NCBI GenBank assembly: GCA_903927855.1
Contig: CAIYOL010000261.1
Location: 1-7,627 of the forward strand
From: an uncultured Planctomycetota bacterium
GTDB lineage: Bacteria; Planctomycetota; Phycisphaerae; Sedimentisphaerales; Anaerobacaceae
Direction: 5' to 3'
Length of the DNA stretch: 7,627 bases
This document shows positions 1 to 6,431 of this stretch, piece after piece; position 1 is the stretch's first letter, and each line of letters starts with the position of its first letter. The notes under the pieces are model-generated. The model worked only from the letters and a program-made list of their open reading frames with translations, was not told the origin of the DNA and did no database searches. The translations under genes and the position numbers were made by a program.

Positions 1-684
1 CTGATAGCCTCCTTCTTGTACAAAGACTTTACCAATATTGCCGATGGCAAACTATTCTGGTTGCCGTTCTACAAACACGGTCTTCCCTTGGCCAGCTGGA
101 TGTTTGTGTTGATAGCGATTTTTTACATATCAGCTACCAGTAATGCCGTCAATCTGACCGATGGCATGGATGGGCTGGCTGCAGGTTGCGTGGGAATGGT
201 TAGTCTGGTGCTGGTGCTGCTTTGCTATGTCGCTTCCGAAACGATGACGCGAACTAACCCAGTCACCTGGTCAAGTTACCTCCTGCTTCCTGCTATCCCG
301 CAGGCTGGCGAGCTGAGCATCTTTTATTCGGCAATCTTAGGTGCTGTGCTCGGCTTCCTGTGGTTCAACTGCCATCCCGCCCAGACCTTTATGGGTGATG
401 TTGGTTCACTCCCCTTAGGCGCAGCGATGGGCTACGGTGCGCTCGTGACAAGAAATGAACTTTTGCTTTTAATTATCGGCGGCGTATTTGTCCTTGAATT
501 ATTCAGCGTCGTTCTTCAGGTCGGTTACTTTAAATACACCGGCGGAAAACGGCTCTTCAGATGTGCACCCATCCACCATCATTTTCACCTCAGCGGCTGG
601 TCTGAGCCGCAGGTCGTCGTGCGCTTTTGGCTCCTCGCCGCCGCCTTCGCTGCCATCGCCCTCGCGACCCTCAAAATCCGCTGA
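1..684 (+). CDS. mraY: MraY, phospho-N-acetylmuramoyl-pentapeptide-transferase (3' part)
   Basis: MraY moves phospho-MurNAc-pentapeptide from UDP onto undecaprenyl phosphate at the cytoplasmic membrane, making lipid I for peptidoglycan. The reading frame is open from base 1, so the N-terminal third or more lies outside the window; the 227 residues present run to a TGA at 682-684. Three signatures of the family are visible: the NAVNLTDGMDGLAAG block with the catalytic aspartates, the FMGDVGSLPLG loop, and near the end a PIHHHFHLSGW block followed by EPQVVVRFW. Several hydrophobic helices lie between them, as expected for a polytopic membrane enzyme. MraY normally sits in the division/cell-wall (dcw) cluster before murD or ftsW. 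Here it is followed after 20 bases by a convergent gene, so the + strand cluster ends with it. The identification is secure; only the start is missing. Confidence 0.96.
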   Translation: MIASFLYKDFTNIADGKLFWLPFYKHGLPLASWMFVLIAIFYISATSNAVNLTDGMDGLAAGCVGMVSLVLVLLCYVASETMTRTNPVTWSSYLLLPAIPQAGELSIFYSAILGAVLGFLWFNCHPAQTFMGDVGSLPLGAAMGYGALVTRNELLLLIIGGVFVLELFSVVLQVGYFKYTGGKRLFRCAPIHHHFHLSGWSEPQVVVRFWLLAAAFAAIALATLKIR

Positions 685-704
685 CGCCAAAATGCAGCGA
701 TGCG

Positions 705-992
705 CTATTCACCGTAATCATCTTCGATGTGGATTCGGACGTTTTCCCTGTAATCTTCTGAACCATCAGAATTGATTTTGTTTATTTGTTTCTGTGCCAA
801 AAATATTTTGACGGCTGTCCCCACGCAACCTGCCCCAACGATAAAAAACACCGCTGCCGCGAGCATCGCGAAAAGTGCTGGCAGCACCAGAATTAAAATC
901 CCAAACCCGACCAGTAGCAATCCTGTTGTAAAAATCCCCTTTGCAATACCTCTCGACGCTTGGGAAATCGCATTTGCGTAAAAACGAAACAT
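705..992 (-). CDS. Small two-helix membrane protein of unknown function
   Basis: I do not recognise this 95-residue protein. It has a short N-terminal stretch with R3, R14 and K18, then two hydrophobic segments, about residues 20-37 and 40-61, separated by one proline (P38). A polar, acidic C-terminal tail of about 30 residues contains YRENVRIHIEDDYGE. It therefore looks like a small helical-hairpin inner-membrane protein with its tail on one side. I chose the ATG at 992 over the GTG one codon upstream because AAAGGA sits six bases before the ATG but only three before the GTG. It lies directly behind the groEL terminator, with no room for its own promoter outside the groEL end and terminator, so it may depend on read-through. 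It converges on mraY with 20 bases between the stops. The balanced hydrophobic/charged layout and good ribosome binding site make it likely to be real. Confidence 0.7.
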   Translation of the reverse strand: MFRFYANAISQASRGIAKGIFTTGLLLVGFGILILVLPALFAMLAAAVFFIVGAGCVGTAVKIFLAQKQINKINSDGSEDYRENVRIHIEDDYGE

Positions 993-1012
993 CACTTTTC
1001 CTTTACTAAATG

Positions 1013-1037
1013 AAAACGGGCTCCTTTACGGAGCCCG
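1013..1037 (-). terminator. Rho-independent terminator of the groES-groEL unit
   Basis: Read on the - strand, an 8-bp perfect stem CGGGCTCC/GGAGCCCG (1037-1030 and 1024-1017) closes a five-base loop and is followed at once by TTTT and then a further T-rich CATTT. It starts 18 bases after the groEL stop codon. This is the classic intrinsic-terminator layout and its polarity fits groEL, not the convergent mraY, which would meet no T run after the stem. Confidence 0.88.
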
Positions 1038-1055
1038 CCTTGCCTCTGCTTGCTT

Positions 1056-2699
<1,644 letters not shown>

Positions 2700-2725
2700 T
2701 TAGCTTTCTATCGATAGTCAATTAT

Positions 2726-3016
2726 CTACTTTTCAATTACTGCCATTATGTCCGACTCACTCATAATCAGATATTCTTTGCCGTCTATCTTTATCTCGCT
2801 GCCGGCATAGCTTGTAAAGAGCACCACATCTCCCTTTTTCACCTCCAGCTTCCGTACCGTCCCGTCATCAAGCACTTTGCCTTCGCCGACGCTTATAACT
2901 TTTCCTCTTTGCGGTTTTTCTTTGGCGGTGTCCGGCAGAACTATCCCGCCCGCCGTCTTGTTCTCCGCCTCTAAACGCTCTACAAGAACCTTATCTGCTA
3001 ATGGCCGAATCTTCAT
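2726..3016 (-). CDS. groES: GroES, 10-kDa co-chaperonin
   Basis: GroES is the seven-membered lid that caps GroEL and triggers substrate release into the folding chamber. The 96-residue product matches the family from end to end: the opening [13 protein letters not shown], the mobile loop around [15 protein letters not shown] with the hydrophobic IVL contact to GroEL, the G-V-I-x-VGEG segment, and the [20 protein letters not shown] block near the end. The ATG at 3016 has AAAGGAG (3033-3027) ten bases upstream. It is the first gene of the groES-groEL pair and lies 74 bases downstream of the receiver-like gene. A sigma-70-like promoter at 3110-3082 should serve it directly. Confidence 0.97.
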   Translation of the reverse strand: MKIRPLADKVLVERLEAENKTAGGIVLPDTAKEKPQRGKVISVGEGKVLDDGTVRKLEVKKGDVVLFTSYAGSEIKIDGKEYLIMSESDIMAVIEK

Positions 3017-3053
3017 TGTTACCTTACTCCTTTCAAAAAATCCCTAAATCTTG

Positions 3054-3074
3054 CCCGCTTACATCTTAAACGGG
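3054..3074 (-). promoter_or_regulatory. Stem-loop at the predicted 5' end of groESL mRNA
   Basis: On the - strand CCCGTTT (3074-3068) and AAGCGGG (3060-3054) can pair as a 7-bp stem, one pair being G-U, around a seven-base loop. It starts about one base after the transcription start predicted from the promoter at 3110-3082. A six-T run occurs only 13 bases beyond the stem, so it is not a normal intrinsic terminator for the receiver gene. A 5' stabilising hairpin, a weak attenuator or chance are all possible. Confidence 0.4.
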
Positions 3075-3081
3075 GGGCTAC

Positions 3082-3110
3082 ACTATACACTTATTCCGCA
3101 AAAATGTCAT
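3082..3110 (-). promoter_or_regulatory. Sigma-70-type promoter for groES-groEL
   Basis: On the - strand ATGACA (3110-3105) and TATAGT (3087-3082) are separated by exactly 17 bases, each hexamer one mismatch from the TTGACA/TATAAT consensus. The start site would be near 3075, giving a leader of about 58 bases before the groES ATG. The -35 lies inside the last codons of the receiver gene and the -10 just after its stop. It would give groESL basal expression independent of the sigma-54 promoter further upstream. Confidence 0.65.
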
Positions 3111-3501
3111 TATTATATTTCTTTATGAATAACCTGTTCAATTGCTCCTGAAGAATACCCATATTGACCGGCTTGTCAATAACGCTGAAAACCTCCAGCC
3201 CGAGCGCATCGCTGAGCACTGCATCGCCCGGCTCTTTCGATAACAGTATGCACGGTAGCCGCGGATAATCTATTCGAATAATCTTTATCGTCGATAAACC
3301 GCCGGCCTGGCTGTCCATATCCACAATCGTCGTATGTATGCGTCGCCGCCCGATAATATTGACAAATTCCCCCGCGTTTTCTGCCACTAACAGATTAATC
3401 CCTCTTGGCTGAAATATATGGCGCAGCGCCTCAGGCCAGCCCCAGTTCGCCCCGCTGGCCAATACATTGACCTCATCGAATTTTGACGAATTCAAAACCA
3501 T
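3091..3501 (-). CDS. Degenerate response-regulator receiver-domain protein
   Basis: This 136-residue protein is a stand-alone receiver-like domain with no output domain. The alternating beta/alpha pattern is readable: VNVLASG (about 11-17) as strand 1, INLLVAE (35-41) strand 2, TTIVDMDS (57-64) strand 3 with D61 in the phospho-acceptor position, CILLSKE (84-90) strand 4 with S88 at the switch position, and VFSVIDKPV (104-112) with the conserved lysine K110. The acidic pair that binds magnesium after strand 1 is missing: the segment reads LASGANW. It may therefore not be phosphorylated in the usual way. The ATG at 3501 has no clear Shine-Dalgarno sequence, and the sigma-54 site just upstream predicts a leader of only about seven bases. 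It is co-oriented with groES-groEL. Its target and partner are unknown; a small adaptor or regulator is an inference. Confidence 0.75.
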   Translation of the reverse strand: MVLNSSKFDEVNVLASGANWGWPEALRHIFQPRGINLLVAENAGEFVNIIGRRRIHTTIVDMDSQAGGLSTIKIIRIDYPRLPCILLSKEPGDAVLSDALGLEVFSVIDKPVNMGILQEQLNRLFIKKYNNDIFAE

Positions 3502-3518
3502 ACTTTAATCTTTATAAC

Positions 3519-3535
3519 TGCAAATATCGTGCCAA
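3519..3535 (-). promoter_or_regulatory. Sigma-54 (RpoN) promoter before the receiver gene
   Basis: On the - strand the sequence reads TTGGCACG (3535-3528), four bases, TTGCA (3523-3519). This matches the sigma-54 consensus TGGCACG-N4-TTGCA at every conserved position, with GG and GC ten bases apart as required. The GC at 3521-3520 would be the -13/-12 element, placing the start near 3508, about seven bases before the ATG. Sigma-54 promoters need an AAA+ activator; no activator gene is in the window. Transcription could continue into groES-groEL, since no clear terminator lies between. Confidence 0.75.
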
Positions 3536-3560
3536 CCCCCTCCCAGTGAACCCCCATTTA

Positions 3561-3578
3561 CTTAACCACTTATTTAAG
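3561..3578. repeat. Short inverted repeat upstream of the sigma-54 promoter
   Basis: CTTAA (3561-3565) and TTAAG (3574-3578) flank eight bases, and ACTTA occurs three times nearby (3560, 3568, 3583). It lies about 53-70 bases upstream of the predicted sigma-54 start, somewhat closer than most enhancer sites. The arms are only five A/T-rich bases, so this may be chance. Confidence 0.2.
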
Positions 3579-3644
3579 ACAGACTTATACTGCGAAGCTG
3601 TGGTTTGTTTCTGCCTGTCAAAGGTGTCCGCCGCCCCCGCCTGC

Positions 3645-3661
3645 TCTGCCAAATCGGCAGA
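3645..3661. repeat. Perfect 6-bp hairpin
   Basis: TCTGCC and GGCAGA pair around the five-base loop AAATC. On the + strand it is followed by ATTTAG, too weak a T run for a confident terminator. It is part of the GC-rich intergenic stretch. Confidence 0.4.
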
Positions 3662-3682
3662 ATTTAGAACTCACCGCCCCTC

Positions 3683-3695
3683 GGAGCGAAGCTCC
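3683..3695. repeat. Perfect 5-bp hairpin with a three-base loop
   Basis: GGAGC and GCTCC pair around GAA; on the - strand the loop is TTC. No T run follows on the - strand and only TTTG on the + strand, so it does not look like a terminator. It lies 21 bases after the first hairpin. Confidence 0.4.
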
Positions 3696-3853
3696 CTTTG
3701 TCAAGAACAGGGGACCCACTACCCAATCCCGAGTTGCCCGCTCGAAAAACTGCCGCATACCCTTGACATACAGTATTTCTAATTGCCCGGATCTTGCTTC
3801 GGAGGGACTTGCTATGAGGAGAAAAAACTTTAACCTTGAATAAAGAACAATTC

Positions 3854-3882
3854 TTGACAAATAGGAGTAATTACTATTTAAT
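3854..3882 (+). promoter_or_regulatory. Promoter of the oxygen-defence operon
   Basis: A perfect -35 TTGACA (3854-3859) is followed after exactly 17 bases by TTTAAT (3877-3882), one mismatch from the -10 consensus. The start would be near 3889, leaving a leader of about 120 bases before the rubrerythrin ATG. Other TTGACA copies at 3889 and 3931 have no good -10 partner, so this is the best of several candidates in the region. Confidence 0.65.
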
Positions 3883-3894
3883 GTCATATTGACA
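3882..3894. promoter_or_regulatory. Perfect palindrome TGTCA-TAT-TGACA over the predicted start site
   Basis: A 13-base perfect inverted repeat with a three-base centre begins in the last base of the -10 element and spans the predicted transcription start. A dimeric repressor bound here would block initiation. I cannot name the regulator: it is not a CRP, FNR or PerR consensus that I recognise. Confidence 0.5.
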
Positions 3895-3935
3895 AAGGTA
3901 AAAGAATTATTGACTTTTATCGTAGGTCTTTTGAC
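3889..3935 (+). repeat. Three TTGAC repeats phased at 21 bp
   Basis: TTGAC starts at 3889, 3910 and 3931, so the spacing is exactly 21 bases twice, or two turns of B-DNA. The first copy is also the right arm of the palindrome at 3882-3894. A fourth copy, the promoter -35 at 3854, is 35 bases before the first. Same-face spacing suggests cooperative binding of one protein, though chance cannot be excluded. Confidence 0.5.
3899..3919. promoter_or_regulatory. Inverted repeat TAAAAG-N9-CTTTTA in the operon leader
   Basis: Six-base perfect arms (3899-3904 and 3914-3919) flank nine bases, with a further G/C match two bases outside. It falls about 10-30 bases after the predicted start, a usual place for a repressor site. 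The A/T-rich 21-base form is loosely like Fur/PerR-type sites but does not match their consensus at the centre. Confidence 0.35.
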
Positions 3936-4011
3936 AATACAGGAATACCTGATTAAGTGAGAACGGATTTTAAATTTTGCCTGTTAGTATTTTAAGAAAG
4001 AGAGGGTTTCA

Positions 4012-4584
4012 ATGGAGCTAAAAGGAAGTCAGACGGAAAAAAATCTAATGGCTGCGTTTGCGGGTGAATCTCAGGCGAGGAACCGTTATACATATTTTGC
4101 CGGCCAGGCACGAAAAGAAGGTTACGAGCAAATTGCCGCAATCTTCGAAGAAACCGCAAACCAGGAAAAAGAGCACGCCAAGCGCGAGTTCAAATTCCTA
4201 AAGGGCGGGGAGGTGGAAATCACCGCGGCATTTCCGGCAGGAGTCATCGGCAATACGCTTGAGAATTTGAAAGAATCGGCGGGAGGCGAGAATTACGAGC
4301 ATACCAAGATGTACCCGGAATTTGCCAAGATTGCGGACAAAGAAGGATTCAAGGAAATCGCCGGGGTTTTCAGGAGTGTCGCGATTGTAGAGAAACGTCA
4401 CGAGGGCAGGTTCGCTGCGCTTGCGAAGAACATAGCCGAGGAGCGAGTTTTCAAAAGGGAGAAGCCGGTAAGGTGGGTTTGCAGGAACTGCGGCTATGTC
4501 CACGAAGGGAAAGAGCCGCCCGAGGTCTGTCCTTCCTGTGCGCATCCGAAGGCGTATTTTGAACTGGAAGCGGTCAACTACTGA
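4012..4584 (+). CDS. rbr: Rubrerythrin
   Basis: Rubrerythrin is a cytoplasmic NAD(P)H-linked peroxidase of anaerobes that reduces hydrogen peroxide to water at a di-iron site, fed by its own rubredoxin centre. The 190-residue protein has the classic order. A ferritin-like four-helix domain (about 1-145) carries E19 in [11 protein letters not shown]52 and H55 in QEKEHAK, acidic residues around E93-E103, and E127/H130 in [10 protein letters not shown]-terminal rubredoxin domain holds C157-x2-C160 and C173-x2-C176 around one iron. The length is normal. The ATG is preceded by GAGAGGG at a usable distance. It opens the operon and is followed by the thiol peroxidase after 30 bases, with no terminator between. 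The control region at 3854-3936 should set its expression. Confidence 0.97.
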   Translation: MELKGSQTEKNLMAAFAGESQARNRYTYFAGQARKEGYEQIAAIFEETANQEKEHAKREFKFLKGGEVEITAAFPAGVIGNTLENLKESAGGENYEHTKMYPEFAKIADKEGFKEIAGVFRSVAIVEKRHEGRFAALAKNIAEERVFKREKPVRWVCRNCGYVHEGKEPPEVCPSCAHPKAYFELEAVNY

Positions 4585-4614
4585 GCCGCGTCGGTTTTTG
4601 GGGAAAGGAAACAG

Positions 4615-5229
4615 ATGCCAACTCGTGCGGGTGCGGGACTGTCGACTGGTGCATGCTGTTTGTGTGCTGTTATAGTCGCAATATTACTTGCCGGCTGTAA
4701 GGAGAATACAATGAAAGAGCCAAAACGAACGGTAACAATGAAAGGTAATCCGCTTACTTTGTCCGGCAGCGAGGTAAAGGTCGGCGATACGGCGCCTGAT
4801 TTTGAGGTTGTTGCAAATGATATGTCGGTGGTAAAGTTTTCTTCGTATCACGGCAAGGTATGCATAATAACTTCTGTGCCGTCGCTTGATACATCTGTTT
4901 GCGATATTGAGACCCGCAGGTTCAACGAAGAGGCGGGCAAACTCGGCAGCGACGTTGCGGTGCTGACGATAAGTATGGACCTGCCGTTTGCCCAGAAACG
5001 ATGGTGCGGGGCCGCGGGCGTAAAAAATGTTCAAACGCTTTCAGACCATCGGGACGCATCGTTCGGCAAGGCGTATGGAGTGTTGATAAAGGAGCTGCGA
5101 TTGCTGGCGAGGGCGGTGTTCGTTGTGGACAAAAACGGCACCATCAGGTATATACAGATAGTAAACGAAGTGGCCAGCGAGCCGAATTACGAAGCGGCGC
5201 TGAACGCGGTAAAAGGATTAGAGAAGTGA
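4615..5229 (+). CDS. tpx: Thiol peroxidase (Tpx) with N-terminal lipoprotein signal
   Basis: Tpx is an atypical 2-Cys peroxiredoxin that reduces hydrogen and alkyl peroxides with electrons from thioredoxin. From residue 33 on the 204-residue product follows the family closely. It has the KGNPLTLSG start, VGDTAPDF, the peroxidatic-site motif PSLDTSVC with T93 and C96, the DLPFAQKRWCG block with resolving C131, and SDHRDASFGKAYGVLIKELR followed by LLARAVFVVD. Family members are usually about 165-170 residues, so about 32 extra residues stand in front. They read as a lipoprotein signal: R4, a hydrophobic stretch (13-27) and the lipobox LAGC with C28. The ATG at 4615 has AAAGGA five bases upstream. 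A second ATG at 4711 has an even better ribosome site and would give the ordinary cytoplasmic enzyme. Which start is used is open. Confidence 0.92.
   Translation: MPTRAGAGLSTGACCLCAVIVAILLAGCKENTMKEPKRTVTMKGNPLTLSGSEVKVGDTAPDFEVVANDMSVVKFSSYHGKVCIITSVPSLDTSVCDIETRRFNEEAGKLGSDVAVLTISMDLPFAQKRWCGAAGVKNVQTLSDHRDASFGKAYGVLIKELRLLARAVFVVDKNGTIRYIQIVNEVASEPNYEAALNAVKGLEK
4699..4713 (+). promoter_or_regulatory. Internal ribosome binding site and start codon in tpx
   Basis: AAGGAG (4699-4704), six bases, then ATG (4711-4713): the strongest start signal in the gene. It lies inside the codons just after the lipobox cysteine (CKENTM). Translation from here would skip the signal peptide and yield a 172-residue protein of normal Tpx length. 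Confidence 0.6.
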
Positions 5230-6404
5230 TGCAGTTGAGACCGAACATTTACGCGGTCGGGGCAATCGACTGGGACAGAAGATTATTTGATGAGCTAATT
5301 CCTCTGCCGGACGGGACAAGCTATAACTCTTATTTGATAAAGGGCAGCGGGAAAATTGCGCTTCTGGATACGGTCGACCCGACGAAGACAGATGTGCTGA
5401 TAGACAATCTCGTCAAAGCCGGGACCGATAGAATAGATTACATCATCGCCCACCACGCTGAGCAGGACCACTCCGGCAGCATACCCGATATATTGATGCT
5501 TTATCCCGATGCGAAAGTCGTAACAAACCCCAAGTGCAAGGGTATGCTTGTTGATTTGCTTCAAATCAGCGAGGATAAATTTATAACTGTTGAAGACGGC
5601 CAAACTCTTTCTTTGGGCGACAAGACTCTGCAGTTTATTTATATTCCATGGGTACACTGGCCGGAAACGATGGGCACTTACCTGCAGGAGGACAAGATAT
5701 TCTTCCCGTGTGATTTTTTCGGCTCGCATCTGGCGACCAGCAGTTTGTTCGTTGAAGACGAAGCACTCGTGTATGAGTCCGCCAAGCGTTACTACGCTGA
5801 GATAATGATGCCTTTCAGGACAGCCATAAGAAATAACCTCGAAAAAATAAAGGACCTCCAAATAGATATAATCGCTTCGAGTCATGGCCCGGTCTATGAC
5901 AATCCGAAGTTTATCATCGATGCTTATAAAGATTGGGTCAGTGATAATGTCAAAAACGAAGTGGTGCTGCCGTATATATCGATGCATGATAGCACAAGAA
6001 GAATGGTCGAGCATTTTGTGGACGCATTGATTGAAAGAGGCATTACGGTCAAGCAATTCAATCTCTCCGTAACCGACATCGGCAAGCTGGCAATGTCGCT
6101 TGTCGATGCGGCTACAATCGTGCTCGGCTCTCCAACTGTCTTGAAAGCAGCGCACCCAAAGGTCGCGTATGCAGCGATTTTGGCAAATGCCCTCAGACCC
6201 AAAACTAAGTTTGCTTCGATTATCGGCTCTTACGGCTGGGGAGGCAAAATGGTCGAGCATATTGCGGGATTAATCAGCAACCTTAAAGTGGAAATCATTG
6301 AGCCGGTGGTGGCGAAGGGGCATCCTAAAGACAGTGATTTTACGGCGATTGAAAAACTCGCTGATAAAATATTAACAAAACACAAAGAGCTCGGAATCAC
6401 TTAA
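5229..6404 (+). CDS. fprA: A-type flavodiiron protein (oxygen/NO reductase)
   Basis: Flavodiiron proteins reduce O2 to water (or NO to N2O) in the cytoplasm without releasing reactive intermediates. The 391-residue product has the two-domain A-type plan. The metallo-beta-lactamase-like domain carries the di-iron ligands H76-x-E78-x-D80-H81 (HAEQDHSG), H143 (WVHWPETM), D162 (FFPCDFFGSH) and H219 (SSHGPVY). A flavodoxin-like FMN domain starts near residue 250, with SMHDSTRRM, the LGSPTV loop and IIGSYGWGG. No fused rubredoxin follows. I start it at the ATG at 5229, which shares one base with the tpx stop (TGATG), so the two are probably translationally coupled. The frame is open further upstream, but those codons lie inside tpx and have no family similarity. 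Electrons may come from a rubredoxin encoded elsewhere; rubrerythrin and desulfoferrodoxin nearby have only built-in centres. Confidence 0.95.
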   Translation: MQLRPNIYAVGAIDWDRRLFDELIPLPDGTSYNSYLIKGSGKIALLDTVDPTKTDVLIDNLVKAGTDRIDYIIAHHAEQDHSGSIPDILMLYPDAKVVTNPKCKGMLVDLLQISEDKFITVEDGQTLSLGDKTLQFIYIPWVHWPETMGTYLQEDKIFFPCDFFGSHLATSSLFVEDEALVYESAKRYYAEIMMPFRTAIRNNLEKIKDLQIDIIASSHGPVYDNPKFIIDAYKDWVSDNVKNEVVLPYISMHDSTRRMVEHFVDALIERGITVKQFNLSVTDIGKLAMSLVDAATIVLGSPTVLKAAHPKVAYAAILANALRPKTKFASIIGSYGWGGKMVEHIAGLISNLKVEIIEPVVAKGHPKDSDFTAIEKLADKILTKHKELGIT

Positions 6405-6431
6405 CATCAATTTAAATGAAGGGGAAATACT

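Larger units (their letters stand above)
3605..3835. other. GC-rich, hairpin-bearing intergenic stretch with no convincing gene
   Basis: This part of the 510-base gap between the receiver gene and rubrerythrin is much richer in G and C than its flanks. It contains two compact perfect hairpins, TCTGCC-AAATC-GGCAGA (3645-3661) and GGAGC-GAA-GCTCC (3683-3695). It also carries CAAAGG/CCTTTG arms (3619-3624, 3695-3700) that enclose the first hairpin and abut the second. An 89-codon open frame covers it on the - strand, but that product ends in a run of glycines, has no recognisable fold and lacks a clear ribosome binding site, so I do not call it. It looks more like a dispersed intergenic repeat, a decayed sequence or a structured RNA than a gene. 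Which of these cannot be settled from one copy. Confidence 0.4.

Noticed and set aside
696..706. AGCG-ATG-CGCT hairpin between mraY and the convergent small gene
   Set aside because: Four-pair stem, three-base loop and no T run; too weak to call a terminator.
3017..3090. CIRCE operator upstream of groES
   Set aside because: Searched by eye for TTAGCACTC-N9-GAGTGCTAA and close variants on both strands; none found.
3618..3887. 89-codon open frame on the - strand in the intergenic gap
   Set aside because: No recognisable domain, low-complexity glycine end, no clear ribosome site, and it covers the promoter and repeats of the rubrerythrin operon; more likely a chance frame over a GC-rich stretch.
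3940..3951. CAGG-AATA-CCTG inverted repeat in the rubrerythrin leader
   Set aside because: Only four-base arms and no known operator match; plausible by chance.
3889..3959. Additional promoters from the TTGACA copies at 3889 and 3931
   Set aside because: No acceptable -10 hexamer at 16-18 bases from either copy; they are treated as repeats instead.
4585..4600. Possible terminator after rubrerythrin (CCG-CGT-CGG then TTTTT)
   Set aside because: The stem is only three to four pairs, too weak, and the next gene is 30 bases away in the same operon.
5001..5228. N-terminal extension of the flavodiiron protein into tpx
   Set aside because: These codons overlap the conserved end of tpx, show no family similarity, and the ATG at 5229 gives the normal family N-terminus.
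5295..6260. 321-codon open frame on the - strand opposite the flavodiiron gene
   Set aside because: The + strand frame has all di-iron ligands and FMN motifs; the opposite frame has no recognisable features.
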